Source: Bin5 sp022827195 (GTDB taxonomy: Bacteria; Chloroflexota; Anaerolineae; Caldilineales; Caldilineaceae). From it: a stretch of DNA of 64,000 nucleotides. Numbering within the stretch: the stretch's first letter is position 1; every line of letters starts with the position of its first letter. Under the pieces are notes generated by a model that saw only the letters and a list, made by a program, of their open reading frames with translations, was not told where the DNA came from and did not search any database. Positions 62,920 through 64,000 of this stretch are shown here, piece after piece. Location: the NCBI GenBank assembly GCA_965208275.1, contig OZ242331.1:2542001-2606000 (forward strand), given 5' to 3'. A program made the translations under genes and the position numbers.

Positions 62920-63612
62920 TTGACAGATTACAGCTCCGTTTACAACTCTGTCACCACTGAGCTCAAGAGCGCCTATGACGCCCGCGCCGAAGAGCGGGAC
63001 AGCCGCCCGGTCCATGCATGGAAGCAGGAACAGTGGGCGAAGTTCCTCGATCGCTTGCAGGTCGAAAACGCCGCCCGCCCGCCCCAAGGTCAACAGGAAG
63101 GCGGAGGGGAGGGCACGATCTCGCTGTTGGATATCGGCGCAGGAACCGGCCCGGCCGGCCGCTTCTTCCAGGATGCGGGTCTGGCGGTCGTTTGTACAGA
63201 CCTATCTCCGGAGATGGTGCGGATGTGTCGAGCGAAGGGGCTCGAAGCATACGTTATGGACTTTCTGCACCTGGACTTTCCAAGCGGACGCTTTGACGCG
63301 CTCCTTGCCCAGAACTGCCTCCTGCACGTGCCCAAGGTTGAGTTTGAGCGGGTACTCCAAGCGATCGGGCGCGTCGTTCGCGCCGGCGGCCTCCTCTTCA
63401 TCGGCGGCCATGGCGGACAGGAATTTGAGGGCGTTTGGAAGGAGGACCACTACGAACCGAAGCGATTCTACGCCCTCTACTCGCATGAGAAGCTGCGCTC
63501 GATCCTCGAACGTCATTTCGACATCATAGAGTTCGAGGTGATTCGGTCGGATAGGGGGCGATTCGGCGACATTCAAGCGATCACGCTTCGTAAACGGGAG
63601 CAGCAGACATAG
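62920..63612 (+). CDS. Class I SAM-dependent methyltransferase
   Basis: About 230 residues. Motif I L-L-D-I-G-A-G-T-G-P-A-G-R, then C-T-D-L-S for the ribose-binding acid and L-A-Q-N-C-L-L-H-V for motif IV/post. TTG 62920 is chosen because GGGAGG lies about ten bases upstream and the frame before it overlaps the end of the PFK gene. Small-molecule type; substrate unknown. Followed eleven bases later by a phosphatase gene, probably cotranscribed. Confidence 0.85.
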   Translation: MTDYSSVYNSVTTELKSAYDARAEERDSRPVHAWKQEQWAKFLDRLQVENAARPPQGQQEGGGEGTISLLDIGAGTGPAGRFFQDAGLAVVCTDLSPEMVRMCRAKGLEAYVMDFLHLDFPSGRFDALLAQNCLLHVPKVEFERVLQAIGRVVRAGGLLFIGGHGGQEFEGVWKEDHYEPKRFYALYSHEKLRSILERHFDIIEFEVIRSDRGRFGDIQAITLRKREQQT

Positions 63613-63622
63613 CGCGCGCACC

Positions 63623-64000
63623 ATGAGCCCCACCGTCCTCTTCCTCTGCACCGGCAACTACTACCGCAGTCGCTTTGCGGAGTACTACTTCAACGCGCTT
63701 GCCTGTCAGAGGAAACTGGAATGGCGGGCCGAGAGCCGGGGCCTGCAGCCCAGCATCGAGAACATCGGCTCAATCTCGTCGCATGCCCTGGCGCGACTGC
63801 GTTTGCGGGGAATCCAGCCGCCACGACCGTTACGGCCGCCGCAGGACCTAAAGGAAGAGAATCTTGCCGCCGCGGCGCTCGTCGTGGCGGTCAACGAAGT
63901 GGAGCATCGACCGCTGATTCAGGTCCGCTTTCCCCACTGGGCGGAGCGAGTTCGCTATTGGAAGGTTCACGATCTGGACGTAACGGATGCGAGCTCAGGG
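63623..64000 (+). CDS. Low-molecular-weight protein tyrosine phosphatase (truncated by window end)
   Basis: 126 codons are visible. Opens M-S-P-T-V-L-F-L-C-T-G-N-Y-Y-R-S-R, so the catalytic P-loop C-x5-R is Cys9 to Arg15. The Asp of the C-terminal general-acid loop is beyond the window edge or within H-D-L-D near residue 119. Starts eleven bases after the methyltransferase stop, suggesting an operon. Could also act as an arsenate-reductase-like protein. Confidence 0.85.
   Translation, partial: MSPTVLFLCTGNYYRSRFAEYYFNALACQRKLEWRAESRGLQPSIENIGSISSHALARLRLRGIQPPRPLRPPQDLKEENLAAAALVVAVNEVEHRPLIQVRFPHWAERVRYWKVHDLDVTDASSG

Overview
The window looks like chromosomal DNA of a Chloroflexota (green non-sulfur) bacterium, probably an Anaerolineae/Caldilineae-type lineage. 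This is an inference from gene content, not from a marker gene. The clues are high GC, a membrane Ser/Thr kinase next to a Pro/Thr-repeat lipoprotein, an FHA-winged-helix regulator, a menaquinol-type cytochrome bc operon with two Rieske proteins, LplB/LplC-type sugar ABC transport, and phytanoyl-dioxygenase, ThuA and Gfo/Idh oxidoreductase families. Promoters are of ordinary sigma70 type (for example TTGACA-17-TATACT), and many genes are packed in operons with ATGA, GTGA or TAATG overlaps. There is no rRNA operon and no CRISPR array. One tRNA gene and one insertion sequence are present.

Layout. 1-4.4 kb is a signalling block: lipoprotein fragment, transmembrane Ser/Thr kinase, divergent FHA-winged-helix regulator and an ECF-type sigma factor. 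4.5-13.1 kb holds housekeeping genes: two class V aminotransferases, twin calcineurin-like phosphoesterases, an SRAP/HMCES protein, rsmI, an EamA permease and dinB. 13.2-16.6 kb is a PadR-controlled ABC exporter whose permease is frameshifted in a G7 run and which is followed by a decayed membrane gene. 16.8-18.6 kb has a PhyH dioxygenase and a phosphoribosyltransferase. 18.7-23.2 kb is the respiratory bc operon (Rieske, Rieske, cytochrome b, dihaem cytochrome c). 23.3-26.5 kb is valS behind a T-box leader. 26.5-27.7 kb is an AT-richer accessory patch with 10-bp repeats and a broken SUKH-like gene.

27.7-35.2 kb has rarD, a penicillin-acylase-like hydrolase, queA, and a pyrimidine operon with a PyrF-PyrE fusion coupled to pyrD. 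35.2-43.2 kb is catabolic: a sugar ABC importer with a DapA/NanA-like lyase, a PhyH dioxygenase, an RmlD-like reductase and an M55 peptidase. 43.2-53.2 kb has a CarD-like regulator and a long minus-strand run (pcrA, an AI-2E-transporter/phosphomannose-isomerase fusion, a nitroreductase, a dihydropyrimidinase, an AlkA-like glycosylase), with rsgA upstream. 53.3-56.3 kb has maf, a Gfo/Idh oxidoreductase and ThuA. 56.5-64 kb has tRNA-Arg(TCT), a TPR/metallo-beta-lactamase pair, an ISKra4-like element with intact 9-bp target duplications, a eukaryote-like double-domain phosphofructokinase, a methyltransferase and a truncated LMW tyrosine phosphatase.

The most unusual observations are the in-frame PerM-ManA fusion, the tandem PFK with a degenerate second half, the proline in place of the acidic residue in the cytochrome b Qo motif together with a second, altered Rieske protein, the kinase with a long insert before DFG, and three homopolymer or nonsense lesions that could be errors, decay or recoding.
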